Shown here: piece after piece, positions 26,137-36,142 of the stretch
How the letters are laid out: the number at the start of each line of letters is the position of its first letter
How positions within the stretch are numbered: position 1 is the stretch's first letter
DNA from: Nocardioides sp. Root190
GTDB lineage: Bacteria; Actinomycetota; Actinomycetes; Propionibacteriales; Nocardioidaceae
Assembly: GCF_001428565.1 (NCBI RefSeq)
Contig: NZ_LMIA01000008.1
Location: forward strand, 512,844-576,843
Direction: 5' to 3'
DNA length: 64,000 nucleotides
Translations under genes and position numbers: made by a program
The notes under the pieces: model-generated
The model's input: the letters and a program-made list of their open reading frames with translations, nothing else
Database searches by the model: none
What the model was told of the DNA's origin: nothing

Positions 26137-29100
26137 GTGAGTTCCCTCTCCCGCGGGCGCGCTTCGTCGCGCCCACCCGTGCTGTCCCCCCACCCCCTCC
26201 TGCTGTCCCGCCTCCCGCTCCTCCTGCTCACGCTGCTCGCCCTGATGGTGCCGGTGCTCGTGCTCGCGCCGTCGTCGGCCCGCGCCGAGGGTGAGGCCGA
26301 CACCGCGACGCCGATCTCGGAGGGCGCCGTCGTCTGGGGTGTGCGGGCGTCCTTCCGCAACTACATCGGCGCGAGCGGCATCACGATCTCGGACGGCCTG
26401 ACCCGCAACGCCGCCGGCGAGTTCGTCTTCGACATCGCCGACGGCAGCTACGACCCGGCCAGCAAGAAGCTCCAGCTCGACCTCGACGGCGCAGTGCGGT
26501 TCCACGCCCACGAAGGTGCGCTCGACATGACCCTGAGCGACTTCGAGGTCGTCATCGACGGCGAGCAGCCGGCGATCTTCGCCGAGGTCGTCTCCCGGAC
26601 GCTCGCCGGCGAGACCGTCGACTACGGCCGGGTCGCGGTCGTCGACATCCCGTTCGAGGGCAAGAGCCCCTCGACGAGCGGCGGTCGTACGGTGTGGACC
26701 GATCTGCCGACCACGCTCGCCGAGGACGCCTCAGCGGCCTTCGCCGGCTTCTACCAGTCCGGCTCCTCGATGGACCCGGTCGACATCGACTACGCCGGTC
26801 CGGGTGGTGTCCCCGTCATCACCACCGAGGAGATCGTCTCCTCGGGTGCGCCCCAGTACGAGGCCGCCGGCGAGATCGACGGTGTCGGCGGCGTGACCAA
26901 TGTCGTCGCCGACGCCCAGCGTGGCGTCCTGCACGTCCAGCACGTGCCCAGCGGTACGACGGTCCCGGTCCTGCAGGCGTACGACTACGCCACCCTCGCG
27001 CCGCTCACCACCACCCCGGTCGCGGCTGCCAACCAGGGCTACCCGGGCATGGTGCTCGACCCCGGCAACGGCGCCGTGCTGATGCCGCAGGGCGCCGGCC
27101 TGGTCGCCTACCGCCACGACCCGACGACCGGCTACGCCTCGGTGGACCTGGCGCCGGGCGTCGGCACGGTGCACGACATCAGCTACGACGCCCCGCGCGA
27201 CCGGATCGTCGTGCTGGGCTCGGACGGCCTCTCCGTGCTCGCGCGCAGCACCTCGGAGGCGTCCGGTTACACCGTGACGCCGTACACGGGGGTGAGCTTC
27301 GAAGCCCGCGAGTCCGTCGCGATGTGGACCGCCACGATCGCGGTCACCAGTGCCGCGGGCTCCAGCAAGGGTGCCCGGCTCGTCCGGTTGGTGACCGCGT
27401 CCCAGGCGCTGACCCAGGAGCCGATCACCGGGGTGGGCGACGAGCGGTCCCTCCAGCCCGGCCAGTACGACCAGCCCACCATGGTGTTCCGTGACGGCCC
27501 CGGCATCTGGCTGTCGGCGTACACCGGCAGCAAGATCCGCATCGGCTCCACCAGCAGTGGCTACAAGGCCACCACGCCCTGGCTCCGTGCGACCCCCGGC
27601 TCCTTCCTCGTCGACCGCAAGGAGCACCTCACCCACTCGGTCCTGATGCTCGACTACTCCGCCCGCAAGGCAAGGGTCTGGAAGGGCGACGGCTGGACCG
27701 ATCTCAGCATCCCCGGCCTCGGCTCGGGATCGTTCTCCAACCACCTCGGCGGCGACATCGGTACCGACCAGACCGTCTTCATCGGCAGCACGACCGAGGA
27801 CGACCGGTTGCTGAGGTACCGACTGACCGGCGTCGCGCCCGTCGCGACCACCTCGCCGGCCAGCTCCTCGGTGAGCCTCGAGGAGGGCGTGAGCACCGAG
27901 GACGTTACCCTCACCGCGGCGTTCACCGGTTCCGACAGCCTGCGGTGGCAGACCCGGGTCAGCAGCACCGGCCGCTGGACCACCATCGCCGGTGCGACCG
28001 GCGGGAGCCTCACCTGGCCGGCCACGATCGACGACAACGGCCGCCAGTTCCGGGCCCTCGGTGCCAGCGACCTCGCGACTGCGACGTCACTGACCGCCAC
28101 CCTCACGGTGAAGTTCTTCCCCCGCGTCGCGGCGCAGCCCGACGACGTCGCCGCGACGCCCGGCGAGGACGTCCAGTTCAAGGTCATGCCGGCCGGCAGT
28201 CCGTATCCCTCCGTCGTGTGGCAGCGCCGGGTCGACGGGTTCTGGCAGACCATCGACGATGCGGACGAGGACGTCGACGTCGACGGCGGTTTCCTCACCA
28301 TCAAGGACGCCGACCTCGACCAGAGCGGCGTGAAGATCCGGGCCCGGCTGGCCAACGAGCTCGGTGTGACCTACTCGCGGACGGCCACCCTCACCGTCGC
28401 GGCGCCGTCGACCGTCAAGCGGGAGATCGACGGAGGCACCCTGACCTGGGGCGTCAAGCAGTCCTTCCGCGACTACGTCGTGGGCCCGATCGCCCACGGC
28501 TCGGTCACCGTGGAGGACGGTGCGGTCCGCAACCAGGACGGCACCTTCACCTTCGCCGTCGCCGGCGGCTGGAGCGACCCGGCGGCCGGCACCGCGGAGG
28601 TCCAGCTCGACGGCAGCGTGACGTTCGCCGGTCACGACGGTCCGCCGACCTGCGCGCCGGAGTACTCGCCCTGCCTGCAGCTGACCGTCTCCGACCCGGT
28701 CCTGCGCCTCGACGACGACGGCGCCGTACTGGTCGCTGACGTGACGTCGAAGGACGAGGCCAGCCACCAGCTGGTCGAGTACCCCGGTGTCGAGCTCGCC
28801 GACGTCGATGCCGCCACCGGCTGGAAGCTCGTCGGTGACCGGATCACCGCCGGTCCGCTGCCCGCGACGCTCACCTCCTCGGGTGCCGGTGCGTTCGCCG
28901 GGTTCTACGCCGCCGGCACGCAGCTCGACCCGATCAGCCTCGACGGCGAGCTCGGTGAGGAGATCACCGAACCGGTCGACGTCGCGACCACCACCACGGT
29001 CAGTCTCGCCTCCAGCACGCTGACCTTCGGCCGACAGCCGGTCGCCACCGTGCGGGTGGCCGACGCCGCCGGTGCTCCGGTCGCCGGCACGGTCGACGTC

Positions 29101-29565
29101 GAGGTCAACGGGCGTCTCCTGAAGGGCACCCTCGCCGGTGGTCAGGCGAAGGTCCTGCTGCCGCGCACCCTGCGTCCGGGCAGCCACCAGGTCGCGGTGC
29201 GCTACGTCGGCGCCGAGCGGCTGCTGGCCTCCAGCGCCGCCACGACGCTGAAGGTCGTCCGGACCAGGCCGTCAGTCACCTGGCAGCTCGGCTCCCGCCG
29301 GATCACCACCCGGCAGACCCCTCTGGTCCGCGTCCACGCCACGATCCCCGGTGCTGCCGGCCTCCACCCGTCCGGCCAGGTCGTGGTGAAGGACGGCGGC
29401 AGGGTGATCAAGGTCGCCACCCTGCGCAGCACCGCGAAGGGCCGGATCTCGATCCGCCTGCCGCGCCTCGCGCGCGGAACGCACCACCTGCGGATCGAGC
29501 TCAGCGCGACCACCCTCCAGCAGGGTGTGGTGACGACGTACAAGGCGCTGTCCGTGCGTCGCTGA
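26137..29565 (+). CDS. Large secreted HtaA-domain haem-binding protein
   Basis: A 1142-aa exported protein. Domain order: signal peptide to about 50 (SSARA cleavage), HtaA domain 1 (about 60-215, WGVRASFRNYI), a beta-propeller-like region (about 250-570), two Ig-like repeats (about 575-760), HtaA domain 2 (about 765-945, WGVKQSFRDYV) and two Ig-like repeats at the C-terminus. HtaA domains bind haem in corynebacterial iron piracy (known). There is no LPXTG or C-terminal TM helix, so it is secreted or loosely held. The GTG at 26137 is preceded by GGAAAGGA; earlier codons overlap the iron box. No HmuTUV genes are adjacent. Confidence 0.87.
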   Translation: MSSLSRGRASSRPPVLSPHPLLLSRLPLLLLTLLALMVPVLVLAPSSARAEGEADTATPISEGAVVWGVRASFRNYIGASGITISDGLTRNAAGEFVFDIADGSYDPASKKLQLDLDGAVRFHAHEGALDMTLSDFEVVIDGEQPAIFAEVVSRTLAGETVDYGRVAVVDIPFEGKSPSTSGGRTVWTDLPTTLAEDASAAFAGFYQSGSSMDPVDIDYAGPGGVPVITTEEIVSSGAPQYEAAGEIDGVGGVTNVVADAQRGVLHVQHVPSGTTVPVLQAYDYATLAPLTTTPVAAANQGYPGMVLDPGNGAVLMPQGAGLVAYRHDPTTGYASVDLAPGVGTVHDISYDAPRDRIVVLGSDGLSVLARSTSEASGYTVTPYTGVSFEARESVAMWTATIAVTSAAGSSKGARLVRLVTASQALTQEPITGVGDERSLQPGQYDQPTMVFRDGPGIWLSAYTGSKIRIGSTSSGYKATTPWLRATPGSFLVDRKEHLTHSVLMLDYSARKARVWKGDGWTDLSIPGLGSGSFSNHLGGDIGTDQTVFIGSTTEDDRLLRYRLTGVAPVATTSPASSSVSLEEGVSTEDVTLTAAFTGSDSLRWQTRVSSTGRWTTIAGATGGSLTWPATIDDNGRQFRALGASDLATATSLTATLTVKFFPRVAAQPDDVAATPGEDVQFKVMPAGSPYPSVVWQRRVDGFWQTIDDADEDVDVDGGFLTIKDADLDQSGVKIRARLANELGVTYSRTATLTVAAPSTVKREIDGGTLTWGVKQSFRDYVVGPIAHGSVTVEDGAVRNQDGTFTFAVAGGWSDPAAGTAEVQLDGSVTFAGHDGPPTCAPEYSPCLQLTVSDPVLRLDDDGAVLVADVTSKDEASHQLVEYPGVELADVDAATGWKLVGDRITAGPLPATLTSSGAGAFAGFYAAGTQLDPISLDGELGEEITEPVDVATTTTVSLASSTLTFGRQPVATVRVADAAGAPVAGTVDVEVNGRLLKGTLAGGQAKVLLPRTLRPGSHQVAVRYVGAERLLASSAATTLKVVRTRPSVTWQLGSRRITTRQTPLVRVHATIPGAAGLHPSGQVVVKDGGRVIKVATLRSTAKGRISIRLPRLARGTHHLRIELSATTLQQGVVTTYKALSVRR

Positions 29566-29578
29566 CCCAGCTCCCGTC

Positions 29579-29618
29579 CCATGGCAGGGCACTCGCGGAC
29601 GCGGGTGCCCTGCCATGG
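29579..29618 (+). terminator. Strong terminator hairpin after htaA
   Basis: A perfect 14-bp stem (29579-29592 with 29605-29618, CCATGGCAGGGCAC and its complement) closes a 12-nt GC-rich loop. It isolates htaA from guaB, whose -10 box starts only 11 bp later. Confidence 0.85.
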
Positions 29619-29629
29619 CGAGGGCCCCC

Positions 29630-31141
<1,512 letters not shown>

Positions 31142-31149
31142 GCGGAGGG

Positions 31150-31174
31150 CGCGAGCCGCGTTCGCGGGCTCGCG
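31150..31174. terminator. Bidirectional terminator between guaB and the convergent gene
   Basis: CGCGAGCC at 31150-31157 pairs with GGCTCGCG at 31167-31174 around a 9-nt loop that can itself pair further. It lies between two convergent stops (31141 and 31184). Confidence 0.65.
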
Positions 31175-31183
31175 TCACGAGGC

Positions 31184-31633
31184 TCAGGTGCGGCGGTCGT
31201 GCACCGGCGCGAACAACCGGTCGACGTACGGCGTCGCGGCCGCCATCTCGCCGAGTGGGTCGAGCACCCGGGCCAGCTCGTCGGGGTCCGGGTCGGGGCG
31301 TCGCCAGCACAGGTCCAGACCTGCTGCGGTGAACGGGGTCCGCTCGAACAGCGTGACCAGCCACGGTCCCTCGTGCGCCACGACCTCCCACCGCGAGGTG
31401 AGCAGCCGGGTCGCGCCGACCCCGCGCCAGGTCCAGCCGCCGCCCGTCGCGGGGGAGTCGAGACCGAGCACCACCCGGTCCCGGCCGCGCCGTCGGTAGA
31501 GCACCGTGTCGGTCATCCGACCGTCCGGGAGCAGGGTGTAGCTGATGGTCGGATCGGTGCGTCGGCGCCAGAAGGAGAGGCTGGTGCGCACGACGTACCA
31601 GGTGCCGTCGAGCTCGGGGGTCGGGTCGCTCAC
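31184..31633 (-). CDS. Uncharacterised 149-aa protein, lipocalin-like
   Basis: I do not recognise a named family. The protein has no signal peptide or TM helix. It opens LDGTWYVVRTSLSFW and alternates beta-strand-like segments (ISYTLLPDGRMTDTVLYRRRG, GWTWRG, WEVVAHEGPWLVTLFER), a pattern like the lipocalin fold, then ends in an alpha-helical stretch. The GTG start faces guaB3 with 34 bp between starts, so the two may share a control region. Coding bias matches its neighbours, which supports a real gene. Function unknown. Confidence 0.65.
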   Translation of the reverse strand: MSDPTPELDGTWYVVRTSLSFWRRRTDPTISYTLLPDGRMTDTVLYRRRGRDRVVLGLDSPATGGGWTWRGVGATRLLTSRWEVVAHEGPWLVTLFERTPFTAAGLDLCWRRPDPDPDELARVLDPLGEMAAATPYVDRLFAPVHDRRT

Positions 31634-31655
31634 AGGGTGAGTCTGCCGTCACCGA

Positions 31656-31661
31656 TATCCT
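31656..31661 (+). promoter_or_regulatory. -10 box of guaB3, leaderless start
   Basis: TATCCT fits TANNNT and ends 6 nt before the GTG of guaB3, with no Shine-Dalgarno sequence. Confidence 0.55.
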
Positions 31662-31667
31662 TCTCCG

Positions 31668-32792
31668 GTGAGCGACATCGAGATCGGCCGAGCCAAGCGG
31701 GCCCGCCGCGCGTACTCCTTCGACGACATTGCGATCGTGCCGTCGCGGCGCACGCGTGATCCCGAGGAGGTCAGCGTCGACTGGCAGATCGATGCCTACC
31801 GGTTCTCGCTGCCGATCCTCGCCGCGCCGATGGACTCGGTGATGTCCCCGCGCACCGCGATCGAGTTCGGTCAGCACGGCGGTCTCGGGGTGCTGAACCT
31901 CGAGGGTCTCTGGACCAGGTACGACGACCCGGAGCCGCTCCTCGAGGAGGTCGCCGGTCTGCAGGGCGTGGAGGCGACCCGTCGCCTCCAGGAGATCTAC
32001 GACGAGCCGATCAAGCCCGACCTGATCACCGAGCGCCTGCGCGAGATGCGCGAGGCCGGCGTGACGGTTGCGGGGTCGCTGTCCCCGCAGCGCACCAAGG
32101 AGTTCGCCAAGACGGTGACCGATGCCGGGGTCGACCTGTTCGTCATCCGTGGCACCACGGTCTCCGCCGAGCACGTCTCCAGCCAGGCCGAGCCGCTGAA
32201 CCTCAAGGAGTTCATCTACGAGCTCGACGTCCCGGTCATCGTGGGCGGCTGTGCCACCCACCAGGCCGCGCTCCACCTGATGCGCACCGGCGCAGCCGGG
32301 GTCCTGGTCGGCTTCGGCGGGGGAGCGGCCCACACCACCCGCACGGTGCTCGGCATCGCCGTCCCGATGGCCAGCGCCGTCGCCGACGTCGCCGCCGCCC
32401 GCCGTGACTACCTCGACGAGTCCGGTGGCCGCTACGTCCACGTCATCGCGGACGGCTCGATCGGCAAGTCCGGCGACCTCGCCAAGGCTGTCGCCTGCGG
32501 TGCGGACGCCGTCATGGTCGGCTCGCCGCTCGCACGCGCCACCGACGCGCCGGGGCGTGGGTTCCACTGGGGCGCCGAGGCCCACCACGCGGACCTGCCC
32601 CGTGGTCAGCGCGTCCAGTTCGACCAGGTCGGCACGATCGAGGAGATCCTCTTCGGTCCCTCCCGCGTCGCCGACGGCACGATGAACCTCGTCGGTGCGT
32701 TGAAGCGGTCCATGGCCACGACGGGCTACACCGAGCTCAAGGAGTTCCAGCGGGTGGAGGTCGTGTCCGGTCCGTTGACGTCGCCGACGTGA
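31668..32792 (+). CDS. guaB3: GuaB3 family IMP dehydrogenase-related protein
   Basis: A 374-aa actinobacterial paralogue of IMP dehydrogenase lacking the CBS module. The barrel is clear (LAAPMDSVMSPRTAIEFGQHGGLGVLNLEG; GADAVMVGSPLA). The region equivalent to the IMPDH catalytic Cys loop reads GGGAAHTTRTVLG, so the cysteine is replaced, which agrees with the view that GuaB3 does not act as a normal IMPDH. Its true reaction is not settled (some actinobacterial members act as GMP reductases, by recollection). The leaderless GTG start indicates its own promoter. The MFS gene follows after 4 bp. Confidence 0.92.
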   Translation: MSDIEIGRAKRARRAYSFDDIAIVPSRRTRDPEEVSVDWQIDAYRFSLPILAAPMDSVMSPRTAIEFGQHGGLGVLNLEGLWTRYDDPEPLLEEVAGLQGVEATRRLQEIYDEPIKPDLITERLREMREAGVTVAGSLSPQRTKEFAKTVTDAGVDLFVIRGTTVSAEHVSSQAEPLNLKEFIYELDVPVIVGGCATHQAALHLMRTGAAGVLVGFGGGAAHTTRTVLGIAVPMASAVADVAAARRDYLDESGGRYVHVIADGSIGKSGDLAKAVACGADAVMVGSPLARATDAPGRGFHWGAEAHHADLPRGQRVQFDQVGTIEEILFGPSRVADGTMNLVGALKRSMATTGYTELKEFQRVEVVSGPLTSPT

Positions 32793-32796
32793 CCCG

Positions 32797-34302
32797 ATGA
32801 GCGACACCGCGGGATCGGTGCCACCCGGGTCGTCGCCGCCCGCGGACCTGCAGATGGGCAGCGCCGCCGGTCGGTGGGTCCTGCTCGCGACCGTTCTCGG
32901 GTCGGGCCTGGCCATGCTCGACGCGACGGTGGTCAACGTCGCCCTCGGCCGGATCGGTGAGGACCTCGACGCCGGCTTCGCCGGGCTGCAGTGGACGATC
33001 AACGCCTACACCCTCTCGCTCGCGGCGCTCATCCTCCTCGGCGGCTCGCTGGGCGACAGGTTCGGACGGCGCCGTGTCTTCCTCGTGGGCGTGGTCTGGT
33101 TCGCCGTCGCGTCCCTGCTGTGCGGCATCGCGCCGGACATCGCGACACTGGTCGGCGCCCGGGCGCTCCAGGGTGTCGGTGGCGCGCTGATGACTCCGGG
33201 CAGCCTCGCGATCATCGCGGCGTCCTTCCACCCCGACTCCCGCGCGGCGGCCGTCGGCGCCTGGTCCGGTCTCGGCGGGATCGCCGGCGCGGTGGGCCCC
33301 CTCGTGGGTGGCTGGCTCGTGGAGTGGCACTGGCGCCTGGTCTTCCTGGTCAACGTGCCGGTCGCCGCGGTCGTCGTGGTGGTCGCACTCCGCCACGTCC
33401 CCGAGTCCCGGGACCCGAACGCTGCCGACCGGATCGACGTGGCCGGTACGGCGCTGGCGGCGCTCGGCCTGGCGGCGCTCACCTTCAGCCTGACCCGCGC
33501 CGGGGACGTCGGCTTCACCGGCAACGTGCTGTCGATCCTGGCCGTCGGACTGGCCTGCCTCACGGCGTTCGTCGTGGTCGAGGCCCGCTCGTCCCACCCG
33601 CTCGTGCCCCTCGACCTGTTCCGCTCGGCCCAGTTCAGCGCGGCCAACGCCGTCACCTTCCTGGTCTACGCCGCGCTCGGCGTGCTGTTCGTCTTCCTCG
33701 TGCTGCAGCTCCAGGTCGTCGCGGGCTGGTCCCCGCTGCGGTCGGGCACTGCGGTGCTGCCCGTGACCGTGGTGATGCTGCTCTTCTCCGCGCGTTCGGG
33801 GGCGCTCGCCCAGCGGATCGGGCCGCGCCTGCCGATGGCGCTCGGCTCGCTGGTCGCCGCCGCGGGCGCGCTCTGGATGGCGCGCATCGGCCCGGACGCG
33901 TCGTACGTCGTCGACGTGCTGGCGCCGGTCGTCCTCTTCGGCATCGGCCTCACCCTGCTGGTCGCCCCGCTCACGGCCGCCGTGCTCGACGCCGCCGAGA
34001 GCCGGCATGCGGGGGTGGCCTCGGGGGTGAACAACGCGGTCGCCCGCACTGCGGGACTGATCGCCGTCGCCGCGATCCCGGTCGCCGTCGGCATCGGGGG
34101 AGCCGACTACACCGATCCGGTGGCCTTCGACGCAGGCTATTCACGGGCGATGGTGGTCAACGCGGTGCTGCTGCTGGGAGGTGCCGTCCTCGCGGCCGTG
34201 TTCATCCGCCGACCTGTCGCCGTCCACGACCGACTTCCCATCGAGGACTGTGCGCACTGCGGGGTCACCGGGCCGCAGCTCCACCCTGCCGACCCGGCCT
34301 AG
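32797..34302 (+). CDS. MFS drug exporter, DHA2 (14-TM) family
   Basis: A 501-aa major facilitator transporter of the EmrB/QacA type, about 14 TM helices. TM1 has the DHA2 signature LDATVVNVAL (motif D1), the loop after TM2 is GDRFGRRRVFL (motif A), and GGIAGAVGPLVGG is motif C of drug antiporters. Substrate unknown; proton-driven export of toxic compounds is typical. It starts 4 bp after guaB3 and converges on a TetR gene 7 bp away, a common regulator-exporter pairing, so that TetR may control it. Confidence 0.88.
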   Translation: MSDTAGSVPPGSSPPADLQMGSAAGRWVLLATVLGSGLAMLDATVVNVALGRIGEDLDAGFAGLQWTINAYTLSLAALILLGGSLGDRFGRRRVFLVGVVWFAVASLLCGIAPDIATLVGARALQGVGGALMTPGSLAIIAASFHPDSRAAAVGAWSGLGGIAGAVGPLVGGWLVEWHWRLVFLVNVPVAAVVVVVALRHVPESRDPNAADRIDVAGTALAALGLAALTFSLTRAGDVGFTGNVLSILAVGLACLTAFVVVEARSSHPLVPLDLFRSAQFSAANAVTFLVYAALGVLFVFLVLQLQVVAGWSPLRSGTAVLPVTVVMLLFSARSGALAQRIGPRLPMALGSLVAAAGALWMARIGPDASYVVDVLAPVVLFGIGLTLLVAPLTAAVLDAAESRHAGVASGVNNAVARTAGLIAVAAIPVAVGIGGADYTDPVAFDAGYSRAMVVNAVLLLGGAVLAAVFIRRPVAVHDRLPIEDCAHCGVTGPQLHPADPA

Positions 34303-34309
34303 GGTCGTC

Positions 34310-34888
34310 TCAGGGTCTCAGGCCGCGGGCCAGCATCGCCGCGATCCGCTCGACCCAGGCATCGTCGAGCTCTCCGGGCGTGAGCAGCAGGCCGGCGATC
34401 ACGGAGCCGATGACGACCCGGAGGACGTCGTCGGCGCGCGCGTCGTCTCGCGCCTCGCCGTCGGCGACCGCCTCGCGCAACCGCTCTCCGAGCGCGCCGA
34501 AAACGCCCTCGAAGCGGCGCATCATCGCGGCGTGCAGGTCGGGCCAGGTGGTCACCTCGGCAAGGAGTCCGGGCAGCGCCGCTGCTCCGGGCGGCGAGCT
34601 CAAGGTGTCCAGGGTGCCGCGCACGATCCCGGCCAGGTCGGTGGCCAGGTCGGCCCCGAGGACCAGGTCCTGGGCGAGCTCGTCGGGGAACGCCGCCTCG
34701 TGGATCAGGTGGGGCAGGGCCGGCCACCGGCGGTACAGCGCAGCCTTCGTCGTCCCTGCACGGTCGGCGACCGCCGCCACGGTCACGGCAGGGTAGCCAC
34801 CCTCGACCAGCAGGTCGCGCACGGCGGCGAGGGCTGCCTGCTCGATCCGGGGGTCGCGCGGCCGACCTGCGGTGCGCGGGTTCGCCAT
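34310..34888 (-). CDS. TetR/AcrR family transcriptional regulator
   Basis: A 192-aa repressor. The N-terminal helix-turn-helix is recognisable (IEQAALAAVRDLLVEGG, then VTVAAVADRAGTTKAALYRRW, with the typical ALYRRW recognition helix). The C-terminal ligand domain is not diagnostic. It lies between the MFS exporter (convergent) and the APH-like gene (divergent), and could regulate either. TACC-GAG-GGTA at 34908-34918, just upstream, is a possible autoregulatory site. AGAGGGGAAGAGG before the ATG is a good ribosome site. Confidence 0.88.
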   Translation of the reverse strand: MANPRTAGRPRDPRIEQAALAAVRDLLVEGGYPAVTVAAVADRAGTTKAALYRRWPALPHLIHEAAFPDELAQDLVLGADLATDLAGIVRGTLDTLSSPPGAAALPGLLAEVTTWPDLHAAMMRRFEGVFGALGERLREAVADGEARDDARADDVLRVVIGSVIAGLLLTPGELDDAWVERIAAMLARGLRP

Positions 34889-34907
34889 ACCTCTTCCCCT
34901 CTTTCGA

Positions 34908-34918
34908 TACCGAGGGTA
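34908..34918. promoter_or_regulatory. Possible TetR operator
   Basis: TACCGAGGGTA is an 11-bp dyad (TACC-N3-GGTA) 20 bp from the tetR start. TetR-family repressors often bind such sites next to their own gene; the assignment is inferred from position only. Confidence 0.4.
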
Positions 34919-34931
34919 CCGTAATCGTCCG

Positions 34932-34937
34932 TTGACA
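34932..34937 (+). promoter_or_regulatory. -35 box of the APH-like operon
   Basis: TTGACA is a consensus -35. The KstR-type operator begins 3 bp later and fills the spacer; the -10 around 34955-34960 (CAGGGT) is weak. Confidence 0.5.
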
Positions 34938-34939
34938 AG

Positions 34940-34953
34940 TAGAACACGTTCTA
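34940..34953 (+). promoter_or_regulatory. KstR-type operator
   Basis: TAGAACACGTTCTA is a perfect 14-bp palindrome matching the KstR motif TnnAACnnGTTnnA known from cholesterol-catabolic genes in mycobacteria and rhodococci. It lies between -35 and -10 of the APH-like gene. A near-identical site occurs at 54801-54814. Confidence 0.75.
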
Positions 34954-34984
34954 ACAGGGTGGACCCGCACCCTCAGGAGGACCC

Positions 34985-36142
34985 GTGACCCCGTCCGAGC
35001 AGTCGGCGCCCCCGGCCGACATGACGCTGCAGCGATCGAGCCGCGACGCCGACGACCTGCGGTCGCGACTGACCGACTGGCTGACGGGCGTGCTGCCCGC
35101 CGGGGCCGAGCCAGAGGTCATCGTCCACGACGGCATCCAGACCAACGGCATGTCGAGCGAGACGGTCCTGATCGGCATCAGCACCCTGGTGGACGGCGAG
35201 CGCGTCACGCGTGAGTACGTCGCCCGGGTCGCCCCGGCCACGGCCGACCTGCCGGTCTTCCCGGAGTACCGCCTCACCGACCAGTACGACGCGATGCGTC
35301 TCGCCGGCGAGCTGGCCGGTGTCCCGGTCCCGCCGGTCGGCCTGAACGAGCCGACGGGGGAGGTGCTGGGGACGCCGTTCTTCCTGATGGAGCGGCTCGA
35401 CGGCGCCGTGCCGCCGGACGTGCTGCCCTACCCGTTCGGCGACAACTGGCTCTTCGACGCCTCGCCCGAGCAGCAGGCGCTGCTGCAGCGCAGCAGCGTC
35501 GACGTGCTCGCCCGCCTGCACGCGATCCCGGACGCGTCGAGCACCTTCGCCTTCCTGGACCCGGCCGTGACCGGCCACGACGGCGCGACCCCGCTCGCCC
35601 GCAACCTCGCCAAGACCCGCGCCTGGTACCAGTACGCCCTCGACGCGCCGGAGGGCAGCCCGCGCTCGCCCCTGATCGAGCGCGGTCTGGTGTGGCTGGA
35701 GGCCAACCTCCCGGCCGATGAGGGCGAGCCGGTGCTCGTGTGGGGCGATGCCCGGATCGGCAACATGATGTACCGCGAGTTCGCGCCGGTGGCGGTCCTC
35801 GACTGGGAGATGGCCACCCTCGGTCCGCGCGAGCTGGACCTGGCGTGGATGGTCTTCGCGCACCAGGTCTTCCAGGAGATCGCGACCATGCTGGGGCTCC
35901 CCGGGATGCCGGAGTTCCTCGCCGCGGACGACGTCGTGGCGACGTACACGGAGATCAGCGGCGTCGAGCCCGGCGACCTGACGTGGTACCTCGTCCACGC
36001 AGCGGTCAACTGGGGCTGCGTCTTCCTGCGCACCAGCGCGCGCCAGGTCCACTTCGGCGAGATCGAGGTCCCGGCGGACCCGGAGTCGGTCTTCCACCAC
36101 CGCCCGCTCTTCGAGCGTCTCCTGGAGCAGGTGGGCGCATGA
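34985..36142 (+). CDS. APH-family phosphotransferase
   Basis: A 385-aa aminoglycoside-phosphotransferase-fold kinase, of the type annotated in mycobacteria as FadE36-like and found with acyl-CoA dehydrogenases. The catalytic loop is WGDARIGNMM (Asp and Asn present, with the usual leading His replaced by Trp), and the metal-binding LDWEMATLGPRELDLAW follows. The substrate is probably a lipid or acyl compound rather than an antibiotic (inference). GTG start with AGGAGGA upstream, under a KstR-type operator. It overlaps the next gene by 4 nt. Confidence 0.82.
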   Translation: MTPSEQSAPPADMTLQRSSRDADDLRSRLTDWLTGVLPAGAEPEVIVHDGIQTNGMSSETVLIGISTLVDGERVTREYVARVAPATADLPVFPEYRLTDQYDAMRLAGELAGVPVPPVGLNEPTGEVLGTPFFLMERLDGAVPPDVLPYPFGDNWLFDASPEQQALLQRSSVDVLARLHAIPDASSTFAFLDPAVTGHDGATPLARNLAKTRAWYQYALDAPEGSPRSPLIERGLVWLEANLPADEGEPVLVWGDARIGNMMYREFAPVAVLDWEMATLGPRELDLAWMVFAHQVFQEIATMLGLPGMPEFLAADDVVATYTEISGVEPGDLTWYLVHAAVNWGCVFLRTSARQVHFGEIEVPADPESVFHHRPLFERLLEQVGA

